The notes: a model not told the origin generated them from the sequence alone. A stretch of 64,000 nucleotides of DNA from Microbacterium esteraromaticum (GCF_017303215.1 NZ_JAEMWU010000001.1:372001-436000); one strand, 5' to 3'. Positions 15,505-29,163 are shown, numbered from the stretch's first letter. Numbers and translations: made by a program.

Positions 15505-16899
15505 ATGAGCGCAGCAGAACAGCCCGATGTACCGATCTGGTCGACGGTGCTCGAGAAGCTGACCGCCGATGAGCGGGTCAGCCCGCAGTTGCACGGCTTC
15601 CTGAGCCTGGTCGTTCCGGCCGGCGTCATGGGCGGCGTTCTCTATCTCGATGTGCCGAACGATCTGACAGCGGCGCAGATCAACAAGCGTCTGCGCGCTC
15701 CGCTGATGGAGGCGCTCTCAGCGAGCGGAAACGAGGTCACCTCGTACCGCACGGTCGTGAACCATGAGCTCGCCGACCAGCCCACGGCGCCGATCAGCGT
15801 TCCCGACTTCACGACACCGGAGCCACTTCGCGTCGAGTCGCCGATCGAGCAGCATCCGACCCCGGTTCGGCACGAATCACGTCTCAACCCGAAGTACACC
15901 TTCGACAACTTCGTCATCGGTCAGTCGAACCGTTTCGCGCACGCGGCCGCGGTCGCGGTCGCCGAAGCGCCGGCCAAGGCGTACAACCCGCTGTTCATCT
16001 ACGGCGACTCGGGTCTGGGCAAGACTCACCTGCTGCACGCGATCGGCGACTACGCGCAGTCGCTGTACGCGGGAGTGAAGGTCAGGTACGTCTCCAGCGA
16101 GGAGTTCACGAACGACTTCATCAACTCGATCGCGAACAACCGCGGTGCCGCGTTCCAGAGCAGGTACCGCGAGGTCGACATCCTGCTCATCGACGACATC
16201 CAGTTCTTGCAGGGGCGCGCCGAGACGCAGGAAGCGTTCTTCCACACGTTCAACCAGCTGCACGACCACAACAAGCAGGTGGTCATCACCAGCGACGTCG
16301 CGCCGAAGCTGCTCACGGGTTTTGAAGACCGCATGCGCAGTCGGTTCGAGTGGGGTCTGATCACCGACGTCCAGGCGCCCGACCTCGAGACCCGCATCGC
16401 GATTCTTCGCAAGAAGGCTCAGAGCGAGTCGCTGCACATCCCCGACGAGGTGCTGGAGTACATCGCCAACGTCGTCTCGTCGAACATCCGAGAGCTCGAG
16501 GGCGCACTCATCCGCGTCTCGGCGTTCGCCAGCCTCAACCGGTCCTCGCTCGATATCGCCCTGGCCCAGACGGTGCTGCGCGACATCGTCGACACCACCG
16601 AGGACAACGTGATCTCGCCGACCGACATCATCACGGCGACGGCGGCGTACTTCAAGCTCACGGTCGATGACCTGTACGGCTCGAGCCGCTCGCAGCAGAT
16701 CGCGACGGCCCGGCAGATCGCAATGTACCTGTGCCGTGAGCGCACGAGTCTGTCGTTGCCGAAGATCGGTCAGCTGTTCGGCAACCGCGATCACACCACC
16801 GTCATGTACGCCTGCAAGAAGATCAGCGAGCTCATGAAGGAGCGACGTTCGATCTACAACCAGGTGACCGACATCACCACCCAGATCAGCCGTCGCTGA
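15505..16899 (+). CDS. dnaA: Chromosomal replication initiator protein DnaA
   Basis: 464 residues. AAA+ ATPase that binds DnaA boxes and opens oriC. Domain I covers about residues 8-90, with a short domain II linker. Domain III begins near NPKYTFDNFVIGQSNRFAHAA and has Walker A GDSGLGKTHLL at about 167-177 and Walker B LLIDDIQFL. Domain IV carries the DnaA signature (GNRDHTTVMYACKKI). The start at 15505 was preferred to an in-frame ATG 72 bases upstream because it begins domain I correctly and follows CGGAG. Confidence 0.98.
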   Translation: MSAAEQPDVPIWSTVLEKLTADERVSPQLHGFLSLVVPAGVMGGVLYLDVPNDLTAAQINKRLRAPLMEALSASGNEVTSYRTVVNHELADQPTAPISVPDFTTPEPLRVESPIEQHPTPVRHESRLNPKYTFDNFVIGQSNRFAHAAAVAVAEAPAKAYNPLFIYGDSGLGKTHLLHAIGDYAQSLYAGVKVRYVSSEEFTNDFINSIANNRGAAFQSRYREVDILLIDDIQFLQGRAETQEAFFHTFNQLHDHNKQVVITSDVAPKLLTGFEDRMRSRFEWGLITDVQAPDLETRIAILRKKAQSESLHIPDEVLEYIANVVSSNIRELEGALIRVSAFASLNRSSLDIALAQTVLRDIVDTTEDNVISPTDIITATAAYFKLTVDDLYGSSRSQQIATARQIAMYLCRERTSLSLPKIGQLFGNRDHTTVMYACKKISELMKERRSIYNQVTDITTQISRR

Positions 16900-17254
16900 T
16901 CCCGCGAAACGCCTGTCCGCACGCGGTTACCGTGTAGTTATCCGCAGTGGGTGTGGATAACTTGTGCAGAACTCGACGTTCGGATGCCCGTTTCGCAACG
17001 CACTGTGGATAACTCGAGCTCGAGGCCTCAGACCGGGTTCCCCCGAATCCCGCGGATTCCTCAGCGTTTCCACAAGTCACACGGCTGTAGTTTCCTACTC
17101 TCGAGCGCTATCCACCGAGTTATCCACAGAATCCACAGTTGTTAACACCGTTAAGAGATTTTCAGTGAATTCAGGTGGTTCGATCACCGGACGGATGTGG
17201 ACAGATCCCTCGAGCCGCTCGCAGAACGGTAGCGTCACGCCGACAGCGTGCGGC
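16900..17254. other. oriC: oriC region, dnaA-dnaN part
   Basis: Gene-free interval with clustered DnaA boxes on both strands: TTATCCGCA at 16938-16946 (one mismatch), TGTGGATAA at 16952-16960, TGTGGATAA at 17004-17012 and TTATCCACA at 17120-17128. Partial matches lie near 17108, 17130 and 17190. A relatively AT-rich stretch (GTTGTTAACACCGTTAAGAGATTTTCAGTG) occupies about 17138-17167 and is a candidate unwinding element. Position between dnaA and dnaN matches the standard actinobacterial oriC. Confidence 0.88.
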
Positions 17255-17260
17255 TAGCAT
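17255..17260 (+). promoter_or_regulatory. dnaN: Candidate -10 of dnaN
   Basis: TAGCAT, about 56 bp before the dnaN GTG. A start of transcription about 7 bases on would coincide with the left end of the palindrome at 17267. No good -35 is visible. Confidence 0.4.
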
Positions 17261-17266
17261 GGGATG

Positions 17267-17290
17267 GCTTGCGGTGGGCCCACCGCAAGC
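17267..17290 (+). promoter_or_regulatory. 24-bp perfect palindrome in the dnaN leader
   Basis: GCTTGCGGTGGG followed directly by its reverse complement, 25 bp before the dnaN start. It could be a protein operator or a hairpin at the very 5' end of dnaN mRNA. Confidence 0.7.
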
Positions 17291-17315
17291 GCAGATGTGC
17301 AACGAGGGAGCGCCC

Positions 17316-18458
17316 GTGAGGTTTCAGGTCAACCGCGATGTGTTCAGCGAGGCTGTGTCCTTCGTCGTCAAGCTGCTTCCGCAGCGCAATCCGCAGCCGA
17401 TCCTCGCGGGAGTGCTGATCGAGGCGAACGAGAACGGACTCACGCTCTCGGCCTTCGACTACGAAGCATCCGCGCGCACCACGATCGAGGCGACAGTCGA
17501 TGAGCCGGGCACGATCCTCGTGCACGGGCGCCTGCTCTCCGACATCGCGAGTCGGCTTCCGAACGCTCCCATCCAGATCGCTGTCGAGGAGGATGGCGGC
17601 ATCGCCGTCACCTGCGGGTCTGCCCGCTTCACGCTGGCATCCATGCCGGTAGAGGAATATCCCTCGATCCCCGAAGTCGCTGGTGCAACGGGTGTCGTTC
17701 CCGCCGAAGAATTCGGCACCGCGATCGCTCAGGTCGCCTTCGCCGCCTCGCGCGACGATGTCACACCCGTGCTCACCGGTGTGCAGCTCGAGGTCTCGGG
17801 ACAGACGCTCAGCCTGGTCGCGACCGACCGCTACCGCGTCTCGCTGCGCGACGTCCCGTGGGACGGCGCCGAGGCAGAGCAGACCGCGCTCGTTCCGGCG
17901 CGTACCCTGACCGAGGTCGGCAAGACCTTTGCGCACGCCGGCACGATCGAGATCTCGTTCTCGGGTGGCGGCGATCGCGAGATCATCGCGTTCACGGCGG
18001 GCAACAAGACCGTCACTTCGTTGCTGATCAAGGGCAACTTCCCGCCGGTCCGGCGACTGTTCCCCGAGCAGACCGACCACTACGCCGTGATCAACACCGC
18101 CGACCTCGTCGAGGCCGTCCGCCGTGTTGCCCTCGTGCTCGATCGGTCGGCCCCGCTGCGTTTCACCTTCAGCAGCGACAGCGTGACGATGGATGCCTCG
18201 GGCAGCGAGCAGGCACGGGCATCCGAATCGGTGGACGCGCACCTCAACGGCGGCGACGAGGTCACGCTCGGTCTGAACCCGCAGTACCTCCTCGAGGCGC
18301 TCGGTGCCGTCAAGAGCGAGTTCACGCGTGTGACGTTCACCTCGAGCGACAACGCCAACAAGCTCAGCCCCGTGCTGGTCACCAGCCAGACCTCGGTCGA
18401 CCAGGCGGGTCTTGACTCGTTCAAGTACCTGCTGCAGCCGAACCTGCTGCTGCGCTGA
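17316..18458 (+). CDS. dnaN: DNA polymerase III beta subunit (sliding clamp)
   Basis: 380 residues. Ring-shaped processivity clamp, with three clamp domains recognisable from spacing. The start is GTG at 17316 (MRFQVNRDVFSEAVSF) because this matches the family N-terminus and GAGGGAG lies just upstream. An ATG at 17295 would add seven residues (MCNEGAP) and is less likely. The terminus is PNLLLR, where the family has a hydrophobic end. It follows oriC and precedes recF by 63 bp. Confidence 0.97.
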   Translation: MRFQVNRDVFSEAVSFVVKLLPQRNPQPILAGVLIEANENGLTLSAFDYEASARTTIEATVDEPGTILVHGRLLSDIASRLPNAPIQIAVEEDGGIAVTCGSARFTLASMPVEEYPSIPEVAGATGVVPAEEFGTAIAQVAFAASRDDVTPVLTGVQLEVSGQTLSLVATDRYRVSLRDVPWDGAEAEQTALVPARTLTEVGKTFAHAGTIEISFSGGGDREIIAFTAGNKTVTSLLIKGNFPPVRRLFPEQTDHYAVINTADLVEAVRRVALVLDRSAPLRFTFSSDSVTMDASGSEQARASESVDAHLNGGDEVTLGLNPQYLLEALGAVKSEFTRVTFTSSDNANKLSPVLVTSQTSVDQAGLDSFKYLLQPNLLLR

Positions 18459-18521
18459 GGCCTCGAGCCCGCCCAACGATTCCGCCGGGCCGATGTCGGT
18501 CGCCGAAGGTAGGCTGATGCG

Positions 18522-19706
18522 GTGATTGTGGAGCACCTGAACCTGGTCGATTTCCGCAATTACGCGACCGCCGACCTCACACTGCATCGCGGCCCGAACG
18601 TGCTCGTCGGCAGCAACGGGCAGGGAAAGACCAACCTCGCCGAGGCGATCGTCTTTCTCGCGACGCTCGGGTCCCACCGGGTGTCATCGGATGCGCCAAT
18701 GGTGCGAGATGACAAGGATTTCGCCGTTGTGCGCGCCCGGCTGGTGCATGGAAAGCGCACCGTTCTTGTCGAAGTGCAGATCAATCGACAGGGGTCCAAC
18801 CGGGCTCGCATCAACGGGTCGCCGTCGAAGACCAATGAACTGCCGCGCTACGCGCACGTCGTGCTGTTCGCCCCGGAGGATCTGCAGATCGTGCGCGGTG
18901 ACCCGTCGGCCCGTCGACGCTTCGCCGATCAGCTGCTGATCCAGCGCACCCCGCGCATGGCCGGTGTGATCGCCGACTACGACCGGGTGCTGCGCCAGCG
19001 AACGGCGCTGCTGAAATCCGCTCGTGCACGCGGTGTGCGTGGCGAAGGGCTGAGCACCCTCGACGTGTGGGACGACAAACTGGTCGCGCTGGGTTCCGAG
19101 ATCATCCATGCGCGGCTGCGCCTCGCCGCGGATCTGCGCGGTCCATTGGCCGAGGCGTATGCGGCCATCGCCGGGGCCGATCACCAGCCCGAACTCGAGT
19201 GGGCGCTGTCGGTGCGCGGCGCGGATCCGGATGCTGACGATTCCGCGGCCGATGCACCGGCATCCGACGATGGCGACATCCCGACCATGTTCCGCGCCGC
19301 GCTGCAGCAGCGCCGCGCGAAAGAGATCGAGCGGGGTCTCACCCTGGTCGGCCCGCACCGCGATGACCTGCTGCTGCGGGTACGCGATCTGCCGGTGAAG
19401 GGGTACGCCTCGCACGGCGAGTCGTGGTCGGTGGCGCTCGCCCTACGGCTCTCGTCTGCGGAGTTGCTGCGTTCCGAGTCCCCGGCCGGCGATCCGGTGC
19501 TCATCCTCGATGATGTCTTCGCCGAGCTCGATGCCGACCGCAGGCGTCGCCTGGCGACGTTGACCGCCGGATACGAGCAGGTGATCGTCACCGCCGCGGT
19601 CGAAGCCGACATCCCCGAAGCGTTGCACCGTCACGTGGTGCGGATCAGCGCCGGCACGATCACCGATGAGAGGGACACAGACGAGAAGGAGGATGCCGAT
19701 GACTGA
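18522..19706 (+). CDS. recF: DNA replication/repair protein RecF
   Basis: 394 residues. SMC-like ATPase that helps load RecA at gaps. The N-terminus IVEHLNLVDFRNYATADLTL is typical; Walker A is GSNGQGKTNLAEAI (about residues 33-46) and the C-terminal Walker B is LILDDVFAELD, preceded by an ABC signature-like region (GESWSVALALRLSSAELL). It contains an acidic insert (DPDADDSAADAPASDDGD) near residue 235, longer than in many homologues. GTG start at 18522. It overlaps the next gene by 8 bases. Confidence 0.95.
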   Translation: MIVEHLNLVDFRNYATADLTLHRGPNVLVGSNGQGKTNLAEAIVFLATLGSHRVSSDAPMVRDDKDFAVVRARLVHGKRTVLVEVQINRQGSNRARINGSPSKTNELPRYAHVVLFAPEDLQIVRGDPSARRRFADQLLIQRTPRMAGVIADYDRVLRQRTALLKSARARGVRGEGLSTLDVWDDKLVALGSEIIHARLRLAADLRGPLAEAYAAIAGADHQPELEWALSVRGADPDADDSAADAPASDDGDIPTMFRAALQQRRAKEIERGLTLVGPHRDDLLLRVRDLPVKGYASHGESWSVALALRLSSAELLRSESPAGDPVLILDDVFAELDADRRRRLATLTAGYEQVIVTAAVEADIPEALHRHVVRISAGTITDERDTDEKEDADD

Positions 19707-20184
19707 TCCGCAACCCCCGGAGACGGTCGCCACCTATCTGCGCCTGCGCGGACTCAAGCCGAGTTCGACGAACTGGAAGCGCAAGAAGCGTCTCGTCGTC
19801 GATGATGACAACGCCCCGTTCACGAAGGGGCGGGATCCGGGAACGCTCGGCGACGTTCTCGCCAAGCTCACGCGCGATTCGGGCTGGGAGAAGACGCTCG
19901 CCGCCGAGGATCTCGTACGCCAGTGGGCCGAATTGGCCGGGGCAGACACTGCCAAGCACTCCGAACCGGTGTCGCTCGAGCGCGGGGTACTCACAGTGAA
20001 GTGCGATTCGACGGCGTGGGCGAAGAACCTGCAGTTCATGCGCGCGGTCATCATGACCGAGATCACGAATCGGTATCCGGATGCCGGTGTGCAGAACCTG
20101 CGGTTCATCGGACCGGACGTTCCGTCGTGGAAGTGGGGACCGCGGGTGGTGCCCGGACGCGGCCCACGGGACACCTACGGGTAG
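19699..20184 (+). CDS. DUF721 (DciA-like) protein
   Basis: 161 residues. The DUF721 core covers roughly residues 50-135: LGDVLAKLTRDSGWEKTLAAEDLVRQWAELAGADTAKHSEPVSL, then GVLTVKCDSTAWAKNLQFM. DciA-type proteins of this family act as helicase operators in replication initiation, and the gene is conserved between recF and gyrB in Actinomycetota. Its N-terminus is basic and Lys-rich (NWKRKKR). A helicase-loading role here is inferred from family and position. The start at 19699 lies inside recF, with a GGAGGATG-type site just before it. Confidence 0.88.
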   Translation: MTDPQPPETVATYLRLRGLKPSSTNWKRKKRLVVDDDNAPFTKGRDPGTLGDVLAKLTRDSGWEKTLAAEDLVRQWAELAGADTAKHSEPVSLERGVLTVKCDSTAWAKNLQFMRAVIMTEITNRYPDAGVQNLRFIGPDVPSWKWGPRVVPGRGPRDTYG

Positions 20185-20261
20185 GGCATCACGCGCGCAC
20201 CCTCAAGCGCTCAGAACGCCCCACACGGCCTTAGAGCCGCATCTCGATGCTCGAAACCCGC

Positions 20262-22352
<2,091 letters not shown>

Positions 22353-22395
22353 GCGCGTCGCCTCGTACGTGAACGACCGGAACTGAAAGACACTC

Positions 22396-24957
<2,562 letters not shown>

Positions 24958-24977
24958 TCTGAAGAGAGCAACGACAC

Positions 24978-25382
24978 ATGAGCACAGTCGCGGACAAGCT
25001 GGCGAAGAAGTCCACCCGCAAGACCGCCGGCAAGCAGGTTCGCCTGCGCCTGGTCTACGTGGACTTCTGGTCTGCCGTGAAGCTGTCGTTCCTCGGGGCG
25101 GTCGCCCTGGCGATCGTGACCATGGTGTCGTTCTTCTTGATCTTCATGGTGCTGCAGGCGACGAATGTCATCGCGCAGGCGGGTGAGATCCTCACGACAC
25201 TCACCGACGGCAGCGTCGACCTCGAGAGCCTGCTGGGTCTGCCGCAGGTGATGGCCTTCGGCGCGGTCGTGTCGATCCTGAACCTGATCGTGTTCACGGT
25301 GCTGGGCGCCGTGATCGCCGGTATCTACAACCTCGCGGTCAAGGTGACCGGCGGTTTGCTCGTCGGCTTCATGTCGAACTGA
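24978..25382 (+). CDS. DUF3566 transmembrane protein
   Basis: 134 residues. A basic N-terminus (KLAKKSTRKTAGKQVRLRLVYVDFWSAVKLSF) matches the DUF3566 signature. Two helices follow (about residues 38-62 and 92-118). The gene is conserved directly downstream of gyrA in Actinomycetota; its function is unknown. It follows gyrA by 20 bp and is presumably co-transcribed. A GAAGAGAG ribosome binding site precedes the start. Confidence 0.9.
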   Translation: MSTVADKLAKKSTRKTAGKQVRLRLVYVDFWSAVKLSFLGAVALAIVTMVSFFLIFMVLQATNVIAQAGEILTTLTDGSVDLESLLGLPQVMAFGAVVSILNLIVFTVLGAVIAGIYNLAVKVTGGLLVGFMSN

Positions 25383-25386
25383 CGCA

Positions 25387-25403
25387 GCGGGGTTGAACCC
25401 CGC
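25387..25403 (+). terminator. Weak hairpin after DUF3566
   Basis: GCGGGGTTGAACCCCGC, a 6-bp GC stem with a 5-base loop, between the convergent DUF3566 and VIT1 genes. No T-tract, so only a possible terminator. Confidence 0.4.
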
Positions 25404-25440
25404 CGCGGGAGTAAACCCGCCGAGCCGGCGACTTCGGGGG

Positions 25441-26154
25441 TCAGACGACTCCGGTCGTACCCAGCAGGGTACCGATGACCCAGGTGACCAGCAGCGCCAA
25501 TGCGCCTCCGACCACCAGGCGCACGGTTGCTCGCACCGGTGAGGCGCCACCCACCTTCGCCGAGATCACCCCGGTGAACGCGAGGGCGAGCAGCACCGCG
25601 ACGAAGGTCACGGGCACGCGCAGTTCGGGTGGCGGAAGCAGGATCGCCAGCAGCGGCAGCAGCGCGCCGATGGTGAACGAGATGGCTGACGAGATCGCCG
25701 CGTGCCACGGGTTCACCAGATCATGCTGATCGATACCCAGTTCGATGTCGAGGTGCGCCGCGAGAGCATCGTGCTCGGTGAGCTCGGTGGCCACCTGACG
25801 GGCCGTGCTCTCGCTGAGACCGCGCTGGCGGTACAGCTCGGTGAGCTCATCGAGCTCCTGCTCGGGCATGGTGCGCAGCTCTTCGCGCTCCTTGGCGATC
25901 AGTGCACGCTCGCTGTCGCGCTGGCTGCTGACCGACACGTACTCGCCGAGGGCCATCGAGATGGCTCCACCGACCAGGCCGGCGATTCCCGCGATCAACA
26001 GCGGCGCCGAGTCCGTCGACGCGCCGGCGACACCGACCACGAGGGATGCCACCGAGACGATGCCGTCGTTCGCGCCGAGCACTCCGGCGCGCAACCAGTT
26101 CAGTTTCTGACCGAGACCTGCTCCGTGCGGCTCGGCGGGATGCGTAGCGCTCAT
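25441..26154 (-). CDS. VIT1/CCC1 transporter family protein
   Basis: 237 residues. The N-terminus LNWLRAGVLGANDGIVSVASLVVGVAGAS is the family signature of VIT1/CCC1 iron/manganese transporters, followed by GGAISMALGEYVSVSSQRDSE. A charged cytoplasmic metal-binding-type region rich in Glu follows (about residues 80-135), then three C-terminal helices. Five helices in total fit the family. The start at 26154 was preferred over 26187 because residues there (MSATHPAEPHGAG) run directly into the conserved core. A divalent metal substrate is inferred from family. Confidence 0.88.
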   Translation of the reverse strand: MSATHPAEPHGAGLGQKLNWLRAGVLGANDGIVSVASLVVGVAGASTDSAPLLIAGIAGLVGGAISMALGEYVSVSSQRDSERALIAKEREELRTMPEQELDELTELYRQRGLSESTARQVATELTEHDALAAHLDIELGIDQHDLVNPWHAAISSAISFTIGALLPLLAILLPPPELRVPVTFVAVLLALAFTGVISAKVGGASPVRATVRLVVGGALALLVTWVIGTLLGTTGVV

Positions 26155-26271
26155 GCCCCCATGATGGCCGAGTTCGGCCCCGATCACAGCCCGAAGGGTA
26201 GGGAAAACCCGAATGGGGCTCTCGGGCTGGCCCCGTGTCGGGAAATGACGAACGACCGTAGCGTTGTTGAC

Positions 26272-27597
26272 ATGACCACGAATCCGTCTCCCCCGCCGCC
26301 ACCGGTGCCGTCGGTTCCCCCGGCACCCGCACCGCCCGTGGCCGATGCCCAGGCCAAGGACGGCAACACGCCACCGTTGCGTCTTCTGCTCACCATCCTT
26401 GAGCTGGCCGCTCTCGGTGCCATCGGCACCGGGGTCATCAGTGTGCTGGCGGGCGCTCTCGGCGTCGGTGTCGGGCTGTTGTTCGCCTTCGGTATCGGAG
26501 CGATCGTTCTCGTGGGTGTGGTGTACGGCCTGTTCGGCGTCGCCTGGTTCGAAGTGCGTCGCGTGAGCACGCTGTACGACATCGACCTGCCTGATCTGAG
26601 ATGGCGCGCGTTCGCCAAGCCCGGTTTCAGCGGCTGGCTCGGATCTCTCGCACGGCAGTCGATCAGCGGCCCGATGTGGCGCGCGGTCGCGAACTTCACG
26701 CTCGCCTGCATCGCAGGTTCGCTGGTGATCCGCCTGTTCGGGGGCATGATCTGGTCAGCGTTCTTCGCGTTGTCGCCCTTGACCGGACAGGACACCACCC
26801 CGGGGCCGTTCGGTGCAGTGATCCACTCCGCATGGGCGCCGTTCGTCGGCATCCTCGGTGTACTCGCGGCGGGCGCCGCGATCGTCGGCCTGGCGTTGCT
26901 GCATCGCGTCATCAGCCGTGCTCTGGTGGTTCCCAACCGTGAGGCCGAGCTGACCGCGCAGGTGCGCACGTCCAGCGCGCAGCGCGCGGGCGCGGTGCGC
27001 GCCGCCGAAGTGGAACGCACCCGCATCGAACGTGACCTGCATGATGGCGTCCAGCCCCGGCTCGTATCGGTGGGCATGACCCTCGGCCTGGCACAGCAGA
27101 AGATCGACAATGATCCCGCCGCGGCCAAGGAGCTGATCGGCGAGGCACACACCTCGACGAAGGCTGCGATTACTGAACTGCGGCAGCTGGCCCGTGGCAT
27201 CCACACCTCAGTGCTGGACGATCGCGGACTCGACGCGGCGCTGTCGGCGCTGGCGGGGCGCTCACACATCCCCGTGCATCTCGACGTGCGTATCGAGCCG
27301 GGTGCGGTGGGCGGATGCCGGGACGCCGAGGCGGCCGTGTACTTCGCGATCGCCGAGTCGTTGACCAACGCCGCCAAGCATTCGCGCGCCAGCGAGTGCC
27401 GTGTCGTGGTGCGTAGTCGAGACAACGGTCTGTGGGCCCGTGTCGAGGACAACGGACTGGGTGGTGCCCAGGTGCAGCCCGGTGGTGGCCTCGACGGCAT
27501 CACCAACCGGGTGCTGGCGGCCGGCGGAACGTTCCGCCTGGAGAGCCCCGCGGGCGGTCCGACGAGCTTGGAGGTGACGGTGCCATGCGCATCCTGA
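26272..27597 (+). CDS. Sensor histidine kinase, NarL/DesK-type
   Basis: 441 residues. A Pro-rich N-terminus (about 1-30) is followed by four hydrophobic segments with a sensor-type loop, then a HisKA_3 dimerisation helix with ERTRIERDLHDGVQPRL, the phospho-accepting His in DLHDG. The HATPase_c domain has SLTNAAKHSRAS (N box), VEDNGLGG and GGLDGITNRV. It overlaps the response regulator by 13 bases and so forms a pair with it. The signal is unknown. Coupling to a DUF4097 protein suggests an envelope-stress system; this is inference. The in-frame sequence before 26272 is antisense to the VIT1 gene. Confidence 0.92.
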   Translation: MTTNPSPPPPPVPSVPPAPAPPVADAQAKDGNTPPLRLLLTILELAALGAIGTGVISVLAGALGVGVGLLFAFGIGAIVLVGVVYGLFGVAWFEVRRVSTLYDIDLPDLRWRAFAKPGFSGWLGSLARQSISGPMWRAVANFTLACIAGSLVIRLFGGMIWSAFFALSPLTGQDTTPGPFGAVIHSAWAPFVGILGVLAAGAAIVGLALLHRVISRALVVPNREAELTAQVRTSSAQRAGAVRAAEVERTRIERDLHDGVQPRLVSVGMTLGLAQQKIDNDPAAAKELIGEAHTSTKAAITELRQLARGIHTSVLDDRGLDAALSALAGRSHIPVHLDVRIEPGAVGGCRDAEAAVYFAIAESLTNAAKHSRASECRVVVRSRDNGLWARVEDNGLGGAQVQPGGGLDGITNRVLAAGGTFRLESPAGGPTSLEVTVPCAS

Positions 27598-28256
27598 TCT
27601 GCGAGGACTCCGTGCTGTTGCGTGAGGGGCTGGTACGTCTGCTCGAAGACGCCGGTCACGAGGTGGTCGCGGCCCTGCCCGACACCGACGGACTGATGGA
27701 TGCCGTTGTCGAGACCGCACCCGATCTGTGCATTCTCGATGTGCGCCTGCCGCCGTCGTTCACCGACGAGGGCATCCGTGCGGCTCTGGCGCTGCGCGCC
27801 GGGCATCCGACGCTCCCCTTGCTCGTGCTCTCGCAGTATGTCGAGGAGCGGTACGCGAGCGAGCTGATCGCCGCGCAGGGTGGCGCGCTCGGGTACCTGC
27901 TCAAGGATCGTGTCGCCGACGTCGGTGACTTCGTGGGATCGGTGGAGCGGATCGCGGCGGGCGCAACCGAGCTGGATCCCGAGGTGGTCGCGCAGCTGCT
28001 GACGCGTCGCAATCGCGACGAGCGGATGCTGCGGCTGACCGAACGGGAGCGCACGGTGCTTGCGCTTATCGCCGAGGGCAAGTCGAACGGCGCGATTGCC
28101 GGATTGCTCTTCCTCAGCGAGGCGAGCGTCGAGAAGCACATCACGTCGATCTTCCAGAAGCTCGGGCTCGACCCTGCGGACGGCAACCGTCGGGTGCTGG
28201 CGGCGCTCGCGCACATCGACAACACGAACAATGGCAAGGAACAGGGAGGCCAGTGA
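27585..28256 (+). CDS. LuxR/NarL-family response regulator
   Basis: 223 residues. Receiver domain with acidic pocket (ICEDS), phospho-acceptor Asp in LCILDVRLPP (about residue 50) and the conserved Lys in YLLKDRVAD. The C-terminal HTH has LTERERTVLALIAEGKSNGAIAGLLFLSEASVEKHI. Partner of the kinase just upstream. It is followed by the DUF4097 gene with a TGATG overlap, so all three form one operon. Confidence 0.93.
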   Translation: MRILICEDSVLLREGLVRLLEDAGHEVVAALPDTDGLMDAVVETAPDLCILDVRLPPSFTDEGIRAALALRAGHPTLPLLVLSQYVEERYASELIAAQGGALGYLLKDRVADVGDFVGSVERIAAGATELDPEVVAQLLTRRNRDERMLRLTERERTVLALIAEGKSNGAIAGLLFLSEASVEKHITSIFQKLGLDPADGNRRVLAALAHIDNTNNGKEQGGQ

Positions 28257-29053
28257 TGGCGAGCAAAGCGGTGACGATCGTGCTGGCCGTGGTCGGTGGA
28301 GTGGTGCTGATCAGCGGCGGGACCATGGCTGCGGTCGCAGCAGTGGGTGCCATGGCACCGGTGTCGGAGGTCAGGGACGTCGACATCAGCGGAGTACAGG
28401 GACTGGATGCCACGGTCGATGCGGCTGGCCTGACCATTGAGTTCTACGACGGCGACGACGCACGTTTGCGTGCGGATGAGGGATCCACGGATGGGTGGAC
28501 GCTGCGCACGCGCGGCGAAGAGCTCGTGGTGCGCACCCCACAACCGTCGTGGCTCGGGTGGCTCTCGCCGGACTGGCTGCGCGGAGACTGGTTTGATGGT
28601 GGTGACCAGGTGACCCTGCTGTTGCCGGAGACGCTGAAGGGCATCGACGCCGATCTCACACTCAACGCCGGTGCGCTGTTCGCCAATGGGGACTTCGATG
28701 AGATCGAGGCGCAGGTCAATGCGGGACGTATGGAACTGCTCGGTTCAGCCGAATCGTTGGACCTCTCGCTGAACGCCGGTGCCGGTAGTGTCGAGCTCGA
28801 GGGCGTCGATGAGGCGGGCTTCGACGTGGCTGCAGGGCGGATCGATGCCGAGTTGACCGGAACCGCACCTTCCGAGGTGACGATCGATGTGTCGGCGGGC
28901 GATGTGACGCTGACGCTTCCGCGAGGCGACTACGACGTCCGCCAGGACGTGTCGGCGGGAGACCTGAGCAGTGAACTGCGTCAGGACCCGGACAGCACGA
29001 ACCGGGTGCGGGTCTCGATTTCGGCGGGTTCGGTGAACCTCCACGAGGGGTGA
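28256..29053 (+). CDS. DUF4097-type protein with N-terminal membrane anchor
   Basis: 265 residues. One N-terminal hydrophobic segment (VTIVLAVVGGVVLISGGTMAAVAAVGAM) precedes a repetitive beta-rich domain in which glycine/alanine turn motifs recur (LNAGALFANGDF, VNAGRMELLGSA, LNAGAGSVELEGV, DVSAGDVTLTLP, SISAGSVNLHEG). This is the beta-helix-like pattern of DUF4097/DUF4098 proteins. The start at 28256 follows GGGAGG at the right distance. It is the last gene of the kinase-regulator operon and its product may be the target or an accessory sensor. Confidence 0.8.
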   Translation: MASKAVTIVLAVVGGVVLISGGTMAAVAAVGAMAPVSEVRDVDISGVQGLDATVDAAGLTIEFYDGDDARLRADEGSTDGWTLRTRGEELVVRTPQPSWLGWLSPDWLRGDWFDGGDQVTLLLPETLKGIDADLTLNAGALFANGDFDEIEAQVNAGRMELLGSAESLDLSLNAGAGSVELEGVDEAGFDVAAGRIDAELTGTAPSEVTIDVSAGDVTLTLPRGDYDVRQDVSAGDLSSELRQDPDSTNRVRVSISAGSVNLHEG

Positions 29054-29060
29054 TCAGTGA

Positions 29061-29096
29061 CGGGCGCGCCGCGGGTTTCGACTCGCGGCGCGCCCG
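29061..29096 (+). terminator. Hairpin after the kinase-regulator-DUF4097 operon
   Basis: Perfect 13-bp GC stem (CGGGCGCGCCGCG and complement) with a 10-base loop, 8 bp after the stop codon. No T-run follows. Confidence 0.6.
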
Positions 29097-29144
29097 GGAT
29101 TCATCCTCTCGGCGTCCGATTGGATTTCTCCCGTGTTCTTCGGG

Positions 29145-29150
29145 TAAAGT
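29145..29150 (+). promoter_or_regulatory. Candidate -10 of the tRNA-Ile/tRNA-Ala unit
   Basis: TAAAGT, 13 bp before tRNA-Ile. TTGGAT at 29120-29125 could be the -35 with a long 19-bp spacer. Confidence 0.4.
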
Positions 29151-29163
29151 CTTCAAGGTTGAC

